A DNA stretch of 64,000 bases from Myceligenerans salitolerans (GTDB lineage Bacteria > Actinomycetota > Actinomycetes > Actinomycetales > Cellulomonadaceae). Shown one piece after another: positions 33,096-42,289 of this stretch. The notes below the pieces were generated by a model, which was given only the letters and a program-made list of their open reading frames with translations, searched no databases and was not told the DNA's origin. The stretch is taken from contig NZ_JAFMPK010000019.1 in the NCBI RefSeq assembly GCF_017349295.1, forward strand, positions 149,293 through 213,292, given 5' to 3'. How positions within the stretch are numbered: position 1 is the first letter of the stretch; each line of letters opens with the position of its first letter. Both the position numbers and the translations under genes were made by a program.

Positions 33096-34826
33096 TCAGA
33101 GGTGGAGCTCCGCCGACTCCTCGCCGAGTGACGTCAGGAGCGCGTGGCGTGCCTCGCGCCGGCGGCGCTGCTCTCCCGGGTCGGGCACCGGCGCCGCGGC
33201 CAGGAGACGCTTCGTGTAGTCCTCCCGCGGGTTGCGCAGCACCTCCTCCCGTGCGCCCTGCTCCACGATCTCGCCGTTCTGCATCACCACGACGCGGTGC
33301 GCGAGCAGGTCGATCACGGCCAGGTCGTGACTGACGAAGAGGCAGGCGAACCGGTACCGCTCCTGCAGGGACGTGAACATCTTCAGGACACTGGCCTGCA
33401 CGGACACGTCGAGGGCCGACGTCGGCTCGTCGGCCACGAGCAGCTCGGGCTCCAGCGTCAGCGCCCGCGCGATGCTGACACGCTGACGCTGCCCGCCGGA
33501 CAGCTCGTGCGGGTACCGGTTGTAGACCGCGGGCGGCAGTTCGACGGCGTCCAGCAGCTCCATGACCTTCTCGCGGCGCGAGCGGGCGTCACCCACCTGG
33601 TGCACGACGAGGGGCTCGGCGATGAGGTCACCGATCGGGAACCGCGGGTTGAGCGACGCCGCCGGGTCCTGGAAGACCACGCCGATGCGCTTGCGCAGCT
33701 CCTTGAGCCTGCGCCCCCGGGTGTTCCGGAAGTCCTGCCCGAGGATCGAGACGGAGCCGGAACGCGACGGGATCAGCCCGAGGGCACACTTGGCGATCGT
33801 CGACTTGCCGGAGCCCGACTCGCCCACCAGGCCGACGATCTCGCCCGGGTCGACGTGGAACGTCACGTCGTCGACGGCCCGGAACGCGGGCCTGCCGATC
33901 CGGTGGTACTCGATGACCAGGTTCCGCAGATCGAGCGCGGCGGCCTCCCCCGGTACCGGTTCCGGCGGGGTGACGTCACCGAACTGGCCCGGCCCCTCGC
34001 CCAGGTGCGGCACGGCCGCGAGCAGCCGCTTGGTGTACTCGTGACGTGGGTGGTTCAGCACCTGGTCGACGGTGCCGGTCTCCACGAGGTCGCCCTTGAA
34101 CATGACGGCGACGCGATCGGCCATGTCGGCCACGACGCCCATGTTGTGCGTGATCAGCAGGATCGCCGTGTCGAGCTTCTCGGTGAGCGAGCGCAGCAGG
34201 TCCAGGATCTCGGCCTGCACGGTGACGTCGAGGGCCGTGGTGGGCTCGTCGGCGATGATCACCGTCGGGTCGCAGGAGATGGCCATCGCGATGACGACAC
34301 GCTGGCGCTGACCACCGGACAGCTCGTGCGGGTACTGCTTGAGCCGGCGCTCCGGTTCGGGGATACCCACCATCCGCAGCAGTTCGGCGGCGCGGGCCTC
34401 GGCCTCCTTGCCGTACGCGATGCCGTGCAGCTGCAGGCCCTCGGTGAGCTGGTCACCGATGGTGAGGACGGGGTTGAGCGCCGTCATGGGCTCCTGGAAC
34501 ACCATGGCGACGTCGTTCCCGCGCAGCCGGCGCAGGCCGGCCTTGTCCAGCGAACCGACGACCTGCCCGCCCACGCGAACCGTGCCGCTGACACGGGCGT
34601 TGCCCGGCAGCAGCCCGAGCGCGGTCGTGGAGGTCACCGACTTGCCGGAGCCCGACTCGCCGACGAGGGCGACGACCTCACCGGGCCGCACGTCGAGGTC
34701 GATGCCCTTGACGGCGTGCACCTCGCCGAACTGGGTCCGGAACGTGACGGTCAGCCCCTCGAACGAGAGGACCGCGTCCCCGGCGGTCTCGGTAGCACCG
34801 GAGGTGGAGATGTCGAGTGTGGTCAC
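33096..34826 (-). CDS. Dipeptide/oligopeptide ABC transporter ATP-binding protein, DppD-DppF fusion
   Basis: Energises peptide uptake with the adjacent permeases. The 576-residue protein contains two complete ATPase domains. The first has Walker A GESGSGKSVTS and Walker B IIADEPTTALD; the second has GESGSGKSTIAK, the signature ELSGGQRQRVSIARAL, and LVADEPTSALD. Each has a C-terminal oligopeptide-type tail (EYTKRLLAAVPHL, DYTKRLLAAAPVP). DppD and DppF are normally separate proteins; fusion is common in actinobacteria. Start ATG 34826 is 5 nt from the DppC stop. Substrate specificity cannot be told from sequence. Confidence 0.92.
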   Translation of the reverse strand: MTTLDISTSGATETAGDAVLSFEGLTVTFRTQFGEVHAVKGIDLDVRPGEVVALVGESGSGKSVTSTTALGLLPGNARVSGTVRVGGQVVGSLDKAGLRRLRGNDVAMVFQEPMTALNPVLTIGDQLTEGLQLHGIAYGKEAEARAAELLRMVGIPEPERRLKQYPHELSGGQRQRVVIAMAISCDPTVIIADEPTTALDVTVQAEILDLLRSLTEKLDTAILLITHNMGVVADMADRVAVMFKGDLVETGTVDQVLNHPRHEYTKRLLAAVPHLGEGPGQFGDVTPPEPVPGEAAALDLRNLVIEYHRIGRPAFRAVDDVTFHVDPGEIVGLVGESGSGKSTIAKCALGLIPSRSGSVSILGQDFRNTRGRRLKELRKRIGVVFQDPAASLNPRFPIGDLIAEPLVVHQVGDARSRREKVMELLDAVELPPAVYNRYPHELSGGQRQRVSIARALTLEPELLVADEPTSALDVSVQASVLKMFTSLQERYRFACLFVSHDLAVIDLLAHRVVVMQNGEIVEQGAREEVLRNPREDYTKRLLAAAPVPDPGEQRRRREARHALLTSLGEESAELHL

Positions 34827-34830
34827 GGTG

Positions 34831-35778
34831 TCACTCCTTGGTGCTGGTCTGCCGGGGGTCGAACGCGTCGCGCAGACCGTCGCCGATGAAGTTCACGGAC
34901 AGGGCGATCGCGAGGATCATCAGGCCCGGCCACCAGAAGAGCCACGGCCGGGAGAGGAAGGCGCCCTGGTAGTCGGAGATCAGCGAGCCGAGCGAGACGT
35001 CGGGTGCCTGCACGCCGAACCCGAGGAAGCTCAGGCTGGTCTCCAGCAGGATCGCCGTCGCGATCGTCAGGGTGGCCGACACCGTGATGACGCCCACCGT
35101 GTTGGGCAGGATGTGCCGGACGATGATCCGGCCCGGGCTCGTGCCGACGGCCCGGGCCGCCATGACGAAGTCCCGCTCGCGCAGCGACAGCACCTCACCA
35201 CGCACGAGCCGCGCCAGGCTGGTCCAGACGAGCACGCCCAGCGCCAGGATCAGCAGGTTGAGGTCGCCTTCCGACATCCGCGCGAGCACCGCCGCGATGG
35301 CGAGCAGCGGGATGATGATGACGACGTCGGTCAGCCGCATCAGCAGCGAGTCGACGATGCCGCGGAAGTACCCGGCGATCGCGCCGATCAGCGTGCCGAT
35401 CAGCGTGGAGATGATCCCGACGCCGAACGCGATGAACAGGGAGATCTGTGTTCCGCGCATGGTCAGCGCGAAGTAGTCCTTGCCGATGGTGTCCTGGCCG
35501 AACGGGTGCTCCCACGTCGGAGCTCCGGTGCCGATCTTGTCGTACGCCGTGGTGATGTCCTTGTCCCACCAGCCCGGGATCGCGCCGACCCCGATCGACG
35601 AGAAGGCCACGACGATGACGACGGCCATCACCACCATGGCGGCGATGGCGCCCCGGTGCCTGAGGAAGCGCCGCAGCACGATCTGGTTGGCGCTGTAGGA
35701 CTTGGCCTCGGGCACGAGTTCCTGGTCCGCGGCGAGCAGGGCGTCGCTCCCGGCGCCGCTCTTCGGTGATTCACTCAT
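34831..35778 (-). CDS. Dipeptide/oligopeptide ABC transporter permease (DppC type)
   Basis: Inner-membrane half of the peptide importer. The 315-residue protein has about six membrane segments and the ATPase-contact loop MAARAVGTSPGRIIVRHILP, as in OppC/DppC. The N-terminus carries an extended cytoplasmic leader with SGAGSDALLAADQELV. The periplasmic loop near residues 85-130 contains GAPTWEHPFGQDTIGKD, a usual family feature. ATG 35778 is 26 nt from the DppB stop. Confidence 0.92.
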   Translation of the reverse strand: MSESPKSGAGSDALLAADQELVPEAKSYSANQIVLRRFLRHRGAIAAMVVMAVVIVVAFSSIGVGAIPGWWDKDITTAYDKIGTGAPTWEHPFGQDTIGKDYFALTMRGTQISLFIAFGVGIISTLIGTLIGAIAGYFRGIVDSLLMRLTDVVIIIPLLAIAAVLARMSEGDLNLLILALGVLVWTSLARLVRGEVLSLRERDFVMAARAVGTSPGRIIVRHILPNTVGVITVSATLTIATAILLETSLSFLGFGVQAPDVSLGSLISDYQGAFLSRPWLFWWPGLMILAIALSVNFIGDGLRDAFDPRQTSTKE

Positions 35779-35803
35779 GAGTTTTCTCCTCCCGATCGGC
35801 GGG

Positions 35804-37327
35804 TCAGCGCCGGATCCGCGGGTCGAGGGACGCGTACGCGAGGTCGGCGAGCAGGTTCATCACGACCACGGCCGTCCCGGTGACGAGGAAGAACGCCATC
35901 ACCGGGGCCGGGTCGACCTGCCGCAGTCCCGTGATGAACAACTGCCCCATCCCCTGCCAGCCGAACACCGTCTCGGTGATGACGGCACCGCCGATCAGGG
36001 CGGCGAAGTCGAAGGCGACGATGGTCGTGATCGGGATGAGCGAGTTCCGGAACGCGTGCTTGACGACGACCTCGCGCTCCGAGAGTCCCTTCGCCCGCGC
36101 GGTACGCACGTAGTCCTGGTTGAGCACCTCGAGCATCGACGACCGGGTGAACCGGGAGTGGGTCGCGATGGAGACCAGCGCGAGCAGGGCGGTCGGGAGG
36201 ATGAGCTGGGTGCCGTAGTCGATGAGGCGCTCCCAGAAGTCACCGGTGAAGTTCGGCGTCTGCGCGCCGATGGTGGAGATCGGCCGAGACTTCAGGCCGA
36301 GGAAGCGCGCCCAGTAGCCGATCAGGATGTCGGCGACCACGATCAGGGACGTGAGCGCGCCCGTCACGCCGGTCACGAGCATGACCTGCTTCTTGTTGTA
36401 CCCGCCCCAGAGCCGGCCGATCACCAGCGAGACGGCGATCGCCACCACGAACAGACCGAACAGACCCAGCCAGGAGGGGTCCGCCAGCAGGGGCGTGAAG
36501 GCGAGGACCGCGTAGGCGATGACGCCGACGACGGCGGTGGTCAGCGCCGCGTACAAGGCCCGGCGGTTCCGGATGCCCGCCACCACGGCCGTGACCAGGA
36601 CCGCCGCACCCCCGGCGGCGACGAGCGCCGTGAACGGACCGGAGATCGGGTTCCGGTACCAGTCCAGCAGGTTGAACAGGAACAGCACCACGACGACGAA
36701 GGCGAACGTCGCACCGCCGGTGACCACCTTGCGCCGGGTGGTGCCGCCCAGGACCGCGGGTAGCGCCACCGCGATCACCGCCGCGAGGAGAAGGATCGTG
36801 ACGGGCCCGAGCTGGCCGCCTGCGATCCAGTCGTTGAACCGGATCGCGCCGAACTCCTTGAGCAGCACCGCGGCCCAGAACACCGGCAGCGAGAAGAAGA
36901 GGAAGGCCGCGAACGTCACGCCGTAGTCGAACCCGGAGTACTGCCGGATCGCGGTGAGGATGCCCAGGGCCACTCCCACGACGATCGCGATCAGCGTGGC
37001 CGCGGTCACCAGGCGCAGGGTGGACTGCGCCGCGAGGCCGGTCAGGAAGAGCACGTCCTGCCCGCTGCGGTTGACCCCGAAGTCACACGATCCCGTGAAG
37101 CAGCCGGCCACACCGTCGAGCCACATCCAGTACCGCTCGTACCACGGCAGGTCGAGGTTCATCGTCGCGACACGGGCGTCCATGAGCTGCTGGGCGTTGT
37201 CGGCGTTCGATCCGCGCAGATCGGCCAGAGGATCTCCGGAGTTCACCGTCAGCCAGAACATCAGCACTGATGAGAGCAGCAGGACGACAACGGACGCGAG
37301 TGTGCGTCTCAGGATGAAGAGGAACAC
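35804..37327 (-). CDS. Enlarged DppB-type ABC transporter permease
   Basis: Second membrane half of the importer. Family members are usually 300-340 residues; this one is 507. The first about 175 residues have the N-terminal membrane segment and a periplasmic loop with NRSGQDVLFLTG; the C-terminal third carries the permease domain loop RARTAKGLSEREVVVKHAFR-like contact segment (TARAKGLSEREVVVKHAFRN) and GWQGMGQLF. Between them (about residues 175-345) lies an insert with some five or six predicted membrane segments. No frame break is seen, so the insert appears genuine. Confidence 0.9.
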   Translation of the reverse strand: MFLFILRRTLASVVVLLLSSVLMFWLTVNSGDPLADLRGSNADNAQQLMDARVATMNLDLPWYERYWMWLDGVAGCFTGSCDFGVNRSGQDVLFLTGLAAQSTLRLVTAATLIAIVVGVALGILTAIRQYSGFDYGVTFAAFLFFSLPVFWAAVLLKEFGAIRFNDWIAGGQLGPVTILLLAAVIAVALPAVLGGTTRRKVVTGGATFAFVVVVLFLFNLLDWYRNPISGPFTALVAAGGAAVLVTAVVAGIRNRRALYAALTTAVVGVIAYAVLAFTPLLADPSWLGLFGLFVVAIAVSLVIGRLWGGYNKKQVMLVTGVTGALTSLIVVADILIGYWARFLGLKSRPISTIGAQTPNFTGDFWERLIDYGTQLILPTALLALVSIATHSRFTRSSMLEVLNQDYVRTARAKGLSEREVVVKHAFRNSLIPITTIVAFDFAALIGGAVITETVFGWQGMGQLFITGLRQVDPAPVMAFFLVTGTAVVVMNLLADLAYASLDPRIRR

Positions 37328-37392
37328 GGGTTCATGACCCTTCGCAGGCGGCCGCCGACAGGCGGACAGGGGGTGGAGAGCGGAAAGACATG

Positions 37393-37430
37393 CCTGCGGG
37401 GAAGGGAGCAGGTGCTCCCTTCCCCGCAGG
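37393..37430 (-). terminator. 18-bp hairpin between substrate-binding protein and permease genes
   Basis: Perfect arms 37393-37410 and 37413-37430 with a 2-nt centre lie 20 nt after the binding-protein stop and 66 nt before the permease start. The position suggests attenuation that favours the binding protein, as in the nucleoside operon. Confidence 0.7.
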
Positions 37431-37449
37431 TGGTGGGATCAGCGGCGGG

Positions 37450-39270
37450 TCACTCCGCGCGCGCCCACTGCTCGGCGTTCCACGAGACGCCACCCTGCGT
37501 GGCCGTCGCGCGGACGTTGTTCACCGACGAGCTGGAGGCGACGACGCCCGGGTGGGCGTACAGCGGGATACCGAACAGGGTGTCCCACAGCTCCTTCTCG
37601 ATCGTCTTCACCTGCTCGGTGTGCACGGCCGGGTCCGTGGACTCCGTGAGGGTCTTCCACGCGTCGTCGACCGTCTCGTTCGAGTACTCGCCGTAGTTCT
37701 GGCCGCCCGGCGTGGAGTAGATGTTCTCGCCCGAGGTGATCTGGCCGGAGCCGGCCCAGGCGAACAGGGCCACCTCGTAGTCACCGTTGCCCAGCTCCTC
37801 GTCGAAGAACGTGGGGGAGCCGGAGTCGACGATGTCGAAGCCGACCTCGTCGCACGACGCCTTGATCGCGGCGACCGTGTCCGTACGGCGGGGGTTGCCG
37901 TCCAGGTAGCCGATCCGGATCTCGGTGCCCTCCTCAAGACCCGACTCGGCGAACTTCGCCTGCGCGGCCTCGACGTCGACCTCGTCGTACCGGCCGTCGT
38001 AGGACGCGGAGGTGACCTCCTCGTAGCTGTCCTGGAACGGGAACACCTCGCGCGCGTTCATGACGACGGCGGTGGAGTCGATCGGCTTGATCAGGTCGTC
38101 CACGATCTTCTGGCGCGGCACGCACAGGGCGAACGCCTCGCGGGCGGCCAGGCCTCCCGCGTCGTCCGCGAACGCGCTGCCCTCGCGGAAGTTGAAGTCG
38201 AGGTGCTCCCAGATCAGGGTCTGGCCCGTCTCCAGATTGACCGAGTCGCCCAGGGCCTCGAGCTGCGTGACGGTGTCGACGACCGGGCCGTTCGGCTGGA
38301 TCACGTCGAGGTCGCCGTTCTGCAGCGCCTGGATCTGACCGTCGGCGGCGATCTGCCGGAACGTCAGCGTCTCGGTCGCCGGCGCCGGGCCCCAGTAGTC
38401 CGGGTTGGCGGTCAGGGTGACGGACTGGCCGGCGGACCAGCCGCCCTCGGCGAACATGTACGGGCCGCTCGACGGCGTGAGCGCCGGGTCGGGCAGCTCA
38501 CCCGGCTTGTCGAGGAGCCAGCCCTCGTTCCAGAACTCCGCGGCGTCCTCGAGCACGTCCGCGTCGAGGTTGTGGATGGCGTCGACGAGCTCCTCGGTCG
38601 TGACGCCGATCTGCTCGGCGACCACGTGAGCCGGAAGCGCCGTGGAGACCAGGATCTCCCAGTCCGCGTTGACCCGCTCGTAGTTGTAGGTGAACTGCTT
38701 GGCGTCGGCCGAGTCGGCCTCGGGGCCCTCGGGGACGTAGTCACCCAGCGTCAGTCCGGAGACGTGGTTGAACAGCGGCTCCTCGGTGGCGTCGTCGCTG
38801 ACGGCGACGTCCTTCGTGATCGCCTGGGTGGCCCAGTCGAGCAGGTAGTCTGCGTAGGTGATGGGCGTCCCGTCGGACCAGGTCGCCTCGTCGCTGAGCG
38901 TGTACTGGATCTCCGTCGGGCTCAGCGCCTCGTACGAGCCCCAGGCGTCGTCGTGGCAGATGGTGCCGTCGGTGCCGAAGTAGTAGAACGAGCCCTGCAT
39001 CCGGTCAAGGATGGCGCTGTTGTAGGTCGAGTACGTGTCGGAGGTCAGCCCGTTGTAGGCGAAAAGCTCCTGCTCGTTCGCAACCTTGATATCGCCGTCA
39101 GCCGTGGTGACGTCGCCGAGGTCGGCCTTGCAGGGGCCGTCGGCCTCCACCGAGCCGCCTTCCGTCTCGCCCGTGGTCTCCTCGCCACCCAGCGGGCTCG
39201 AGCACGCCGAGAAGAGCAGCGCACCGCTGGCCACCGCCGCGATCGCGGCGCTCAGTCGCCTGATCTTCAA
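37450..39270 (-). CDS. Peptide ABC transporter substrate-binding lipoprotein (family 5)
   Basis: Extracytoplasmic binding protein delivering peptides (or another family-5 ligand) to the importer. The 606-residue protein begins with a lipoprotein signal peptide MKIRRLSAAIAAVASGALLF followed by SAC (Cys near residue 23). The mature domain has NYERVNADWEILVSTALPAH and GSAFADDAGGLAAREAFALC segments fitting the DppA/OppA fold. ATG 39270 is chosen for the signal peptide; GAGGAA lies about 4 nt upstream. First gene of the operon, with a candidate promoter about 170 nt upstream. Confidence 0.9.
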   Translation of the reverse strand: MKIRRLSAAIAAVASGALLFSACSSPLGGEETTGETEGGSVEADGPCKADLGDVTTADGDIKVANEQELFAYNGLTSDTYSTYNSAILDRMQGSFYYFGTDGTICHDDAWGSYEALSPTEIQYTLSDEATWSDGTPITYADYLLDWATQAITKDVAVSDDATEEPLFNHVSGLTLGDYVPEGPEADSADAKQFTYNYERVNADWEILVSTALPAHVVAEQIGVTTEELVDAIHNLDADVLEDAAEFWNEGWLLDKPGELPDPALTPSSGPYMFAEGGWSAGQSVTLTANPDYWGPAPATETLTFRQIAADGQIQALQNGDLDVIQPNGPVVDTVTQLEALGDSVNLETGQTLIWEHLDFNFREGSAFADDAGGLAAREAFALCVPRQKIVDDLIKPIDSTAVVMNAREVFPFQDSYEEVTSASYDGRYDEVDVEAAQAKFAESGLEEGTEIRIGYLDGNPRRTDTVAAIKASCDEVGFDIVDSGSPTFFDEELGNGDYEVALFAWAGSGQITSGENIYSTPGGQNYGEYSNETVDDAWKTLTESTDPAVHTEQVKTIEKELWDTLFGIPLYAHPGVVASSSSVNNVRATATQGGVSWNAEQWARAE

Positions 39271-39441
39271 TGTTCCTCCTCAGGAAAATGGCGCGGGCCG
39301 AGGGCCGTCCAGCCCACCGCGAAGGCTCATCACGCTCCTTCGCATGAAGTGGCCCACGTCATGGTTTCCGCTCACGTTACTCAGCCCGGAACCGAGCGTC
39401 GCCCACCTGGTTCCTCGCACCAACCGATCGTTACCGACTCG

Positions 39442-39470
39442 ATATTGCCTGGTAGCACCCGTGTCCACAA
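39442..39470 (-). promoter_or_regulatory. Candidate promoter for the peptide ABC operon
   Basis: On the minus strand TTGTGG (39470-39465) is separated by 17 nt from CAATAT (39447-39442), a fair match to a vegetative promoter in this GC-rich setting. It lies about 170 nt before the binding-protein start, in the 329-bp spacer 39271-39599. Apart from this and the hairpin at 39522-39561, I see nothing gene-like in that spacer. Confidence 0.45.
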
Positions 39471-39521
39471 GCACCGCGCGACGAAACATTGCGGAAACAC
39501 GCCAACAGCCTGATACATGGG

Positions 39522-39561
39522 TGTGGCGGGATTCCGCCACAATTGACGGCATCCCGCCACA
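39522..39561 (-). terminator. Hairpin downstream of the cold-shock gene
   Basis: TGTGGCGGGAT (39522-39532) is perfectly repeated in inverse at 39551-39561, with a nested repeat GTGGCGG/CCGCCAC at 39523-39540. It lies 39 nt after the cold-shock stop and upstream of the candidate promoter. Terminator is the likely role; an operator is possible. Confidence 0.5.
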
Positions 39562-39599
39562 GGCTCGGAGTGCCGGCCCACCCGCGGGCCGGCGCCGGG

Positions 39600-40073
39600 T
39601 CACGCCGGGTCGTTCACCCATCCATGTGCCGTGGCGAGGGCGACGACCGCCTGCCGGGTGAGCACCACCTGCTCCGCGGTCAGGGTCGGGACGCCGGCGA
39701 GCAGCATCTCGGTCACCTCGGCCGTGAGCTGGCGGCTCGTGACGGAGTCGCCGTCGTCGGCCCCCGTGTCGGGCAGCACGATCGTCGGTGCCGGGGGGCC
39801 GGTCAGGACCGTCGCCGCCCCGTTGCCCGTCGCCGCGGCGACCGCCTGGGGCTGGGCCACCGGTGTCGACACGAGCGTCACCTGCGATGCCTTCGGACCC
39901 CTGTCCCCCTCCTCGGTGTCGAACTCCACCACGGCCCCCACGACGAGCTTCCGCTTGTCGAACTCGAGATCGTTCACGTGCAGGAACACGTCGTCCCCGC
40001 CCTCGTCCGGCGCGACGAACCCGTATCCGCGCACCTCGTCATATCGGATCACCCGACCCTGGACCACTCTCAT
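39600..40073 (-). CDS. Cold-shock domain protein with C-terminal extension
   Basis: Predicted nucleic-acid-binding protein. The 157-residue product has a cold-shock domain (about residues 1-65) with RNP1-like RGYGFVAP and RNP2-like DDVFLH, then a low-complexity linker and a C-terminal helical domain (about 115-157, VTEMLLAGVPTLTAEQVVLT) typical of the longer actinobacterial form. ATG 40073 is preferred over an in-frame TTG at 40082, since GAGG lies about 10 nt before it. It is divergent from the AhpD-like gene. Confidence 0.9.
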   Translation of the reverse strand: MRVVQGRVIRYDEVRGYGFVAPDEGGDDVFLHVNDLEFDKRKLVVGAVVEFDTEEGDRGPKASQVTLVSTPVAQPQAVAAATGNGAATVLTGPPAPTIVLPDTGADDGDSVTSRQLTAEVTEMLLAGVPTLTAEQVVLTRQAVVALATAHGWVNDPA

Positions 40074-40288
40074 CACCTTCAACCTCTGGACAACGCTTCG
40101 ACTGCGAGTCTATGACCAGCACACAAGGTTTGCGCCAGGCCGTCCCGGCGACACCCCGGGCCTCCCGGCCTCCGTGTCGCGTCGTTCCACCGGTACGCGA
40201 GTGACACCGGTCACCCGCGCCTCCCACCTGTCACACGCCGGCCGCGGCCGGTGTCGTGGTGGGAAAGAGCGAGAAGAGGGAGACAACC

Positions 40289-40876
40289 ATGACCAGCACT
40301 CGTGTTCCACCGGCCGAGATCACCGGCTTCCAGGGCGCCGTCGTCAAGCGGTTCGCGCGGAAGGCGCTGGGTACGGTGCCCGCCAGCCTCGGCGTGCTCT
40401 GGCACAACCAGCGCGTCCTCAGGTCGACCGCGGGGCTCGGCGGCAAGATCAAGAAGTGGGACGCCTGCGACGAGAGTCTGAAGACGTTCGCCCACATGGC
40501 CGTCGCGTCGCTCGTCGGCTGCTCCTGGTGCCTCGACTTCAACTACTTCGAGGCGCACAACAAGAAGCTCGACATGGACAAGGCACGCGAGGTCCCGCGG
40601 TGGCGCGAGTCCGACGTGTTCACGCCGCTCGAACGGGACGTCCTCGCGTACGCGGAGGCCATGACCCATACCGAGCCGACGGTCACCGACGAGATGGTCG
40701 ACACCCTCCTGAAGCGGCTCGGCCCGGCCGCGCTGGTCGAGCTGACATCGGTCATCGCCTTCGCGAACCTGACCACACGGACGAACGTCGCCCTCGGGAT
40801 CGAGTCCGACGGGTTCGCGGCGGCGTGCGGCCTGAAGCCGCTGCCCGAGCCGAGCCGCGGCCCGGGGGCCGCGTGA
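40289..40876 (+). CDS. Carboxymuconolactone decarboxylase (AhpD-like) family protein
   Basis: Member of the AhpD/CMD fold, many of which are thiol-based antioxidant proteins. The 195-residue protein has the redox CxxC in SLVGCSWCLDF near residue 82 with a downstream His-bearing FEAHN. This matches the AhpD active-site arrangement (ExxxxCxxCxxxH-like). No alkyl hydroperoxide reductase gene is next to it, so partner and substrate are unknown. ATG 40289 has AGAGGGA 7-8 nt upstream. Confidence 0.82.
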   Translation: MTSTRVPPAEITGFQGAVVKRFARKALGTVPASLGVLWHNQRVLRSTAGLGGKIKKWDACDESLKTFAHMAVASLVGCSWCLDFNYFEAHNKKLDMDKAREVPRWRESDVFTPLERDVLAYAEAMTHTEPTVTDEMVDTLLKRLGPAALVELTSVIAFANLTTRTNVALGIESDGFAAACGLKPLPEPSRGPGAA

Positions 40877-40907
40877 CCCCCGGCCGCCGTCGGGCACAAT
40901 CGTGCCG

Positions 40908-41519
40908 ATGAGTTCGCGCGAGGTCTGGTATGTCAGTTATGGATCCAATCTGTCCCGCGAGCGCCTGAACTGCTACCTGGCCGGGGGCCGCCCGCCCGGG
41001 GCGCTGCGGGCCCAGCCGGGGGCGCGCGATGCGCGGCCCCCGGCCGAGGACCGGCCGGTCGAGCTGTCCGGGCGGCTGTACTTCTGGGGCGCCTCCACGA
41101 CGTGGGAGGGCGCGACCGCTTTCTACGACCACCACTCCCCCGGTCCGACGGCGGCCCGCGCGTACCGGGTCACCGTCGCTCAGCTGACCGACATCGCGGA
41201 GCAGGAGATGCACCGCGAGCCCCGTTCCGGCAGTGCTCTCGAAGCGGTGCTGAACCGGGGGTTCGTGGGCTCCTACCGCGCCGGCCCGGGCCGCTACGAG
41301 ACGATGGTCCACGTCGGCACCCTCGACGGGCTGCCGATGTACACGTTCACCTCGCCGCACCGCGCCGGCACCAGCCCGCACGCCGCGCCGTCGGAGCCCT
41401 ACCTCGCGATGATCCGCGCGGGTCTGGCGGAGTCGCACGGCTGGGACCGCGAGCGGGCGGACACGTATCTGAGCAGGTGGCTCCCGCGGCGCGCGCCCTA
41501 CCGCGCCAGCCTCCGGTAG
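40908..41519 (+). CDS. Gamma-glutamylcyclotransferase-like protein
   Basis: The 203-residue protein starts MSSREVWYVSYGSNLSRERL, with the YGSNL phosphate-loop-like motif of the gamma-glutamylcyclotransferase fold. Some actinobacterial homologues are annotated as histone deacetylases without good support. The later Glu residues (RPPAEDRPVELSGRLYF region) may include the catalytic acid, but this is not certain. ATG 40908 lies 7 nt after a CACAAT -10-like element, suggesting a leaderless gene. Its last 22 nt overlap the convergent ABC permease gene. Confidence 0.7.
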   Translation: MSSREVWYVSYGSNLSRERLNCYLAGGRPPGALRAQPGARDARPPAEDRPVELSGRLYFWGASTTWEGATAFYDHHSPGPTAARAYRVTVAQLTDIAEQEMHREPRSGSALEAVLNRGFVGSYRAGPGRYETMVHVGTLDGLPMYTFTSPHRAGTSPHAAPSEPYLAMIRAGLAESHGWDRERADTYLSRWLPRRAPYRASLR

Positions 41520-42289
41520 GCCCGCGCCGTGAGCGGCGTGAACACCGCGACGAGCACCGCGGGCCACAGGACGGCGAGGAGTACCGCGTTGTCGGCGACG
41601 AACCCACCCGATGCTCCCGTGGGGTTGCCGAAGAGCTGCCGGCAGGCGGCCGCCGTCGCCGACAGCGGGCTCCACTCGGCGACCAGCCCGAGCCATGCGG
41701 GCATCGACTCGGGCGCCACGAAGGCGTTGGACAGGAACCCGGCCGGCCACACCAGCACCTGGACCGCCGTCACCCCGCCCTCGCCGCGGATGGTGAGCCC
41801 GAGGAACACCCCGATCACCAGCATCGCGAACCGGAACCACAGCAACAGGGCGACCGCCAGCAGCGTTCCCCCGACGCCGCCCGTGGCACGCCAGCCGATG
41901 AGGACGCCGCCCACCAGCAGGACGGTGAGTTCGACGGCGGAGTTCAGCAGGTCGGCACCCGCCCGGCCGAGGGGCACCGCCGCCCCGCTGATCGGCAGCG
42001 CTCTGAACCGGTCGGTGACGCCCTTCTTCGTGTCGTTCGCGACGGCGGTCATCGTCGCCTCGATGCCGAACATCATCGACAGCGCGAAGATCCCGGGCAG
42101 CAGGTAGGGCAGGTAGTCGCCCCCGCCGGGGATCGTGATCGCCCCGCCCAGGAGATACCCGAACATGAGCACGAGCATCACGGAGAAGAGGACGGAGAAG
42201 ACGGGTGTCCACGGCTCGCGCTGCCAGTGCTTGAGGTCGCGCAGGGTGATGATCCAGCTCTGGCGCAGCGTCGCGGCGACGGCGGTCAT
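41498..42289 (-). CDS. ABC-2 type exporter permease (DrrB-like)
   Basis: Membrane component of an efflux ABC system. The 263-residue protein has about six membrane segments, the N-terminal RDLKHWQREPWTPVFSVLF segment and NDTKKGVTDRFRALPISGAA, characteristic of DrrB-type ABC-2 permeases. ATG 42289 overlaps the ATPase stop (ATGA). The gene's end overlaps the convergent plus-strand gene by 22 nt. The exported substrate is unknown; a drug or lipid is usual for this family. Confidence 0.9.
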   Translation of the reverse strand: MTAVAATLRQSWIITLRDLKHWQREPWTPVFSVLFSVMLVLMFGYLLGGAITIPGGGDYLPYLLPGIFALSMMFGIEATMTAVANDTKKGVTDRFRALPISGAAVPLGRAGADLLNSAVELTVLLVGGVLIGWRATGGVGGTLLAVALLLWFRFAMLVIGVFLGLTIRGEGGVTAVQVLVWPAGFLSNAFVAPESMPAWLGLVAEWSPLSATAAACRQLFGNPTGASGGFVADNAVLLAVLWPAVLVAVFTPLTARAYRRLAR

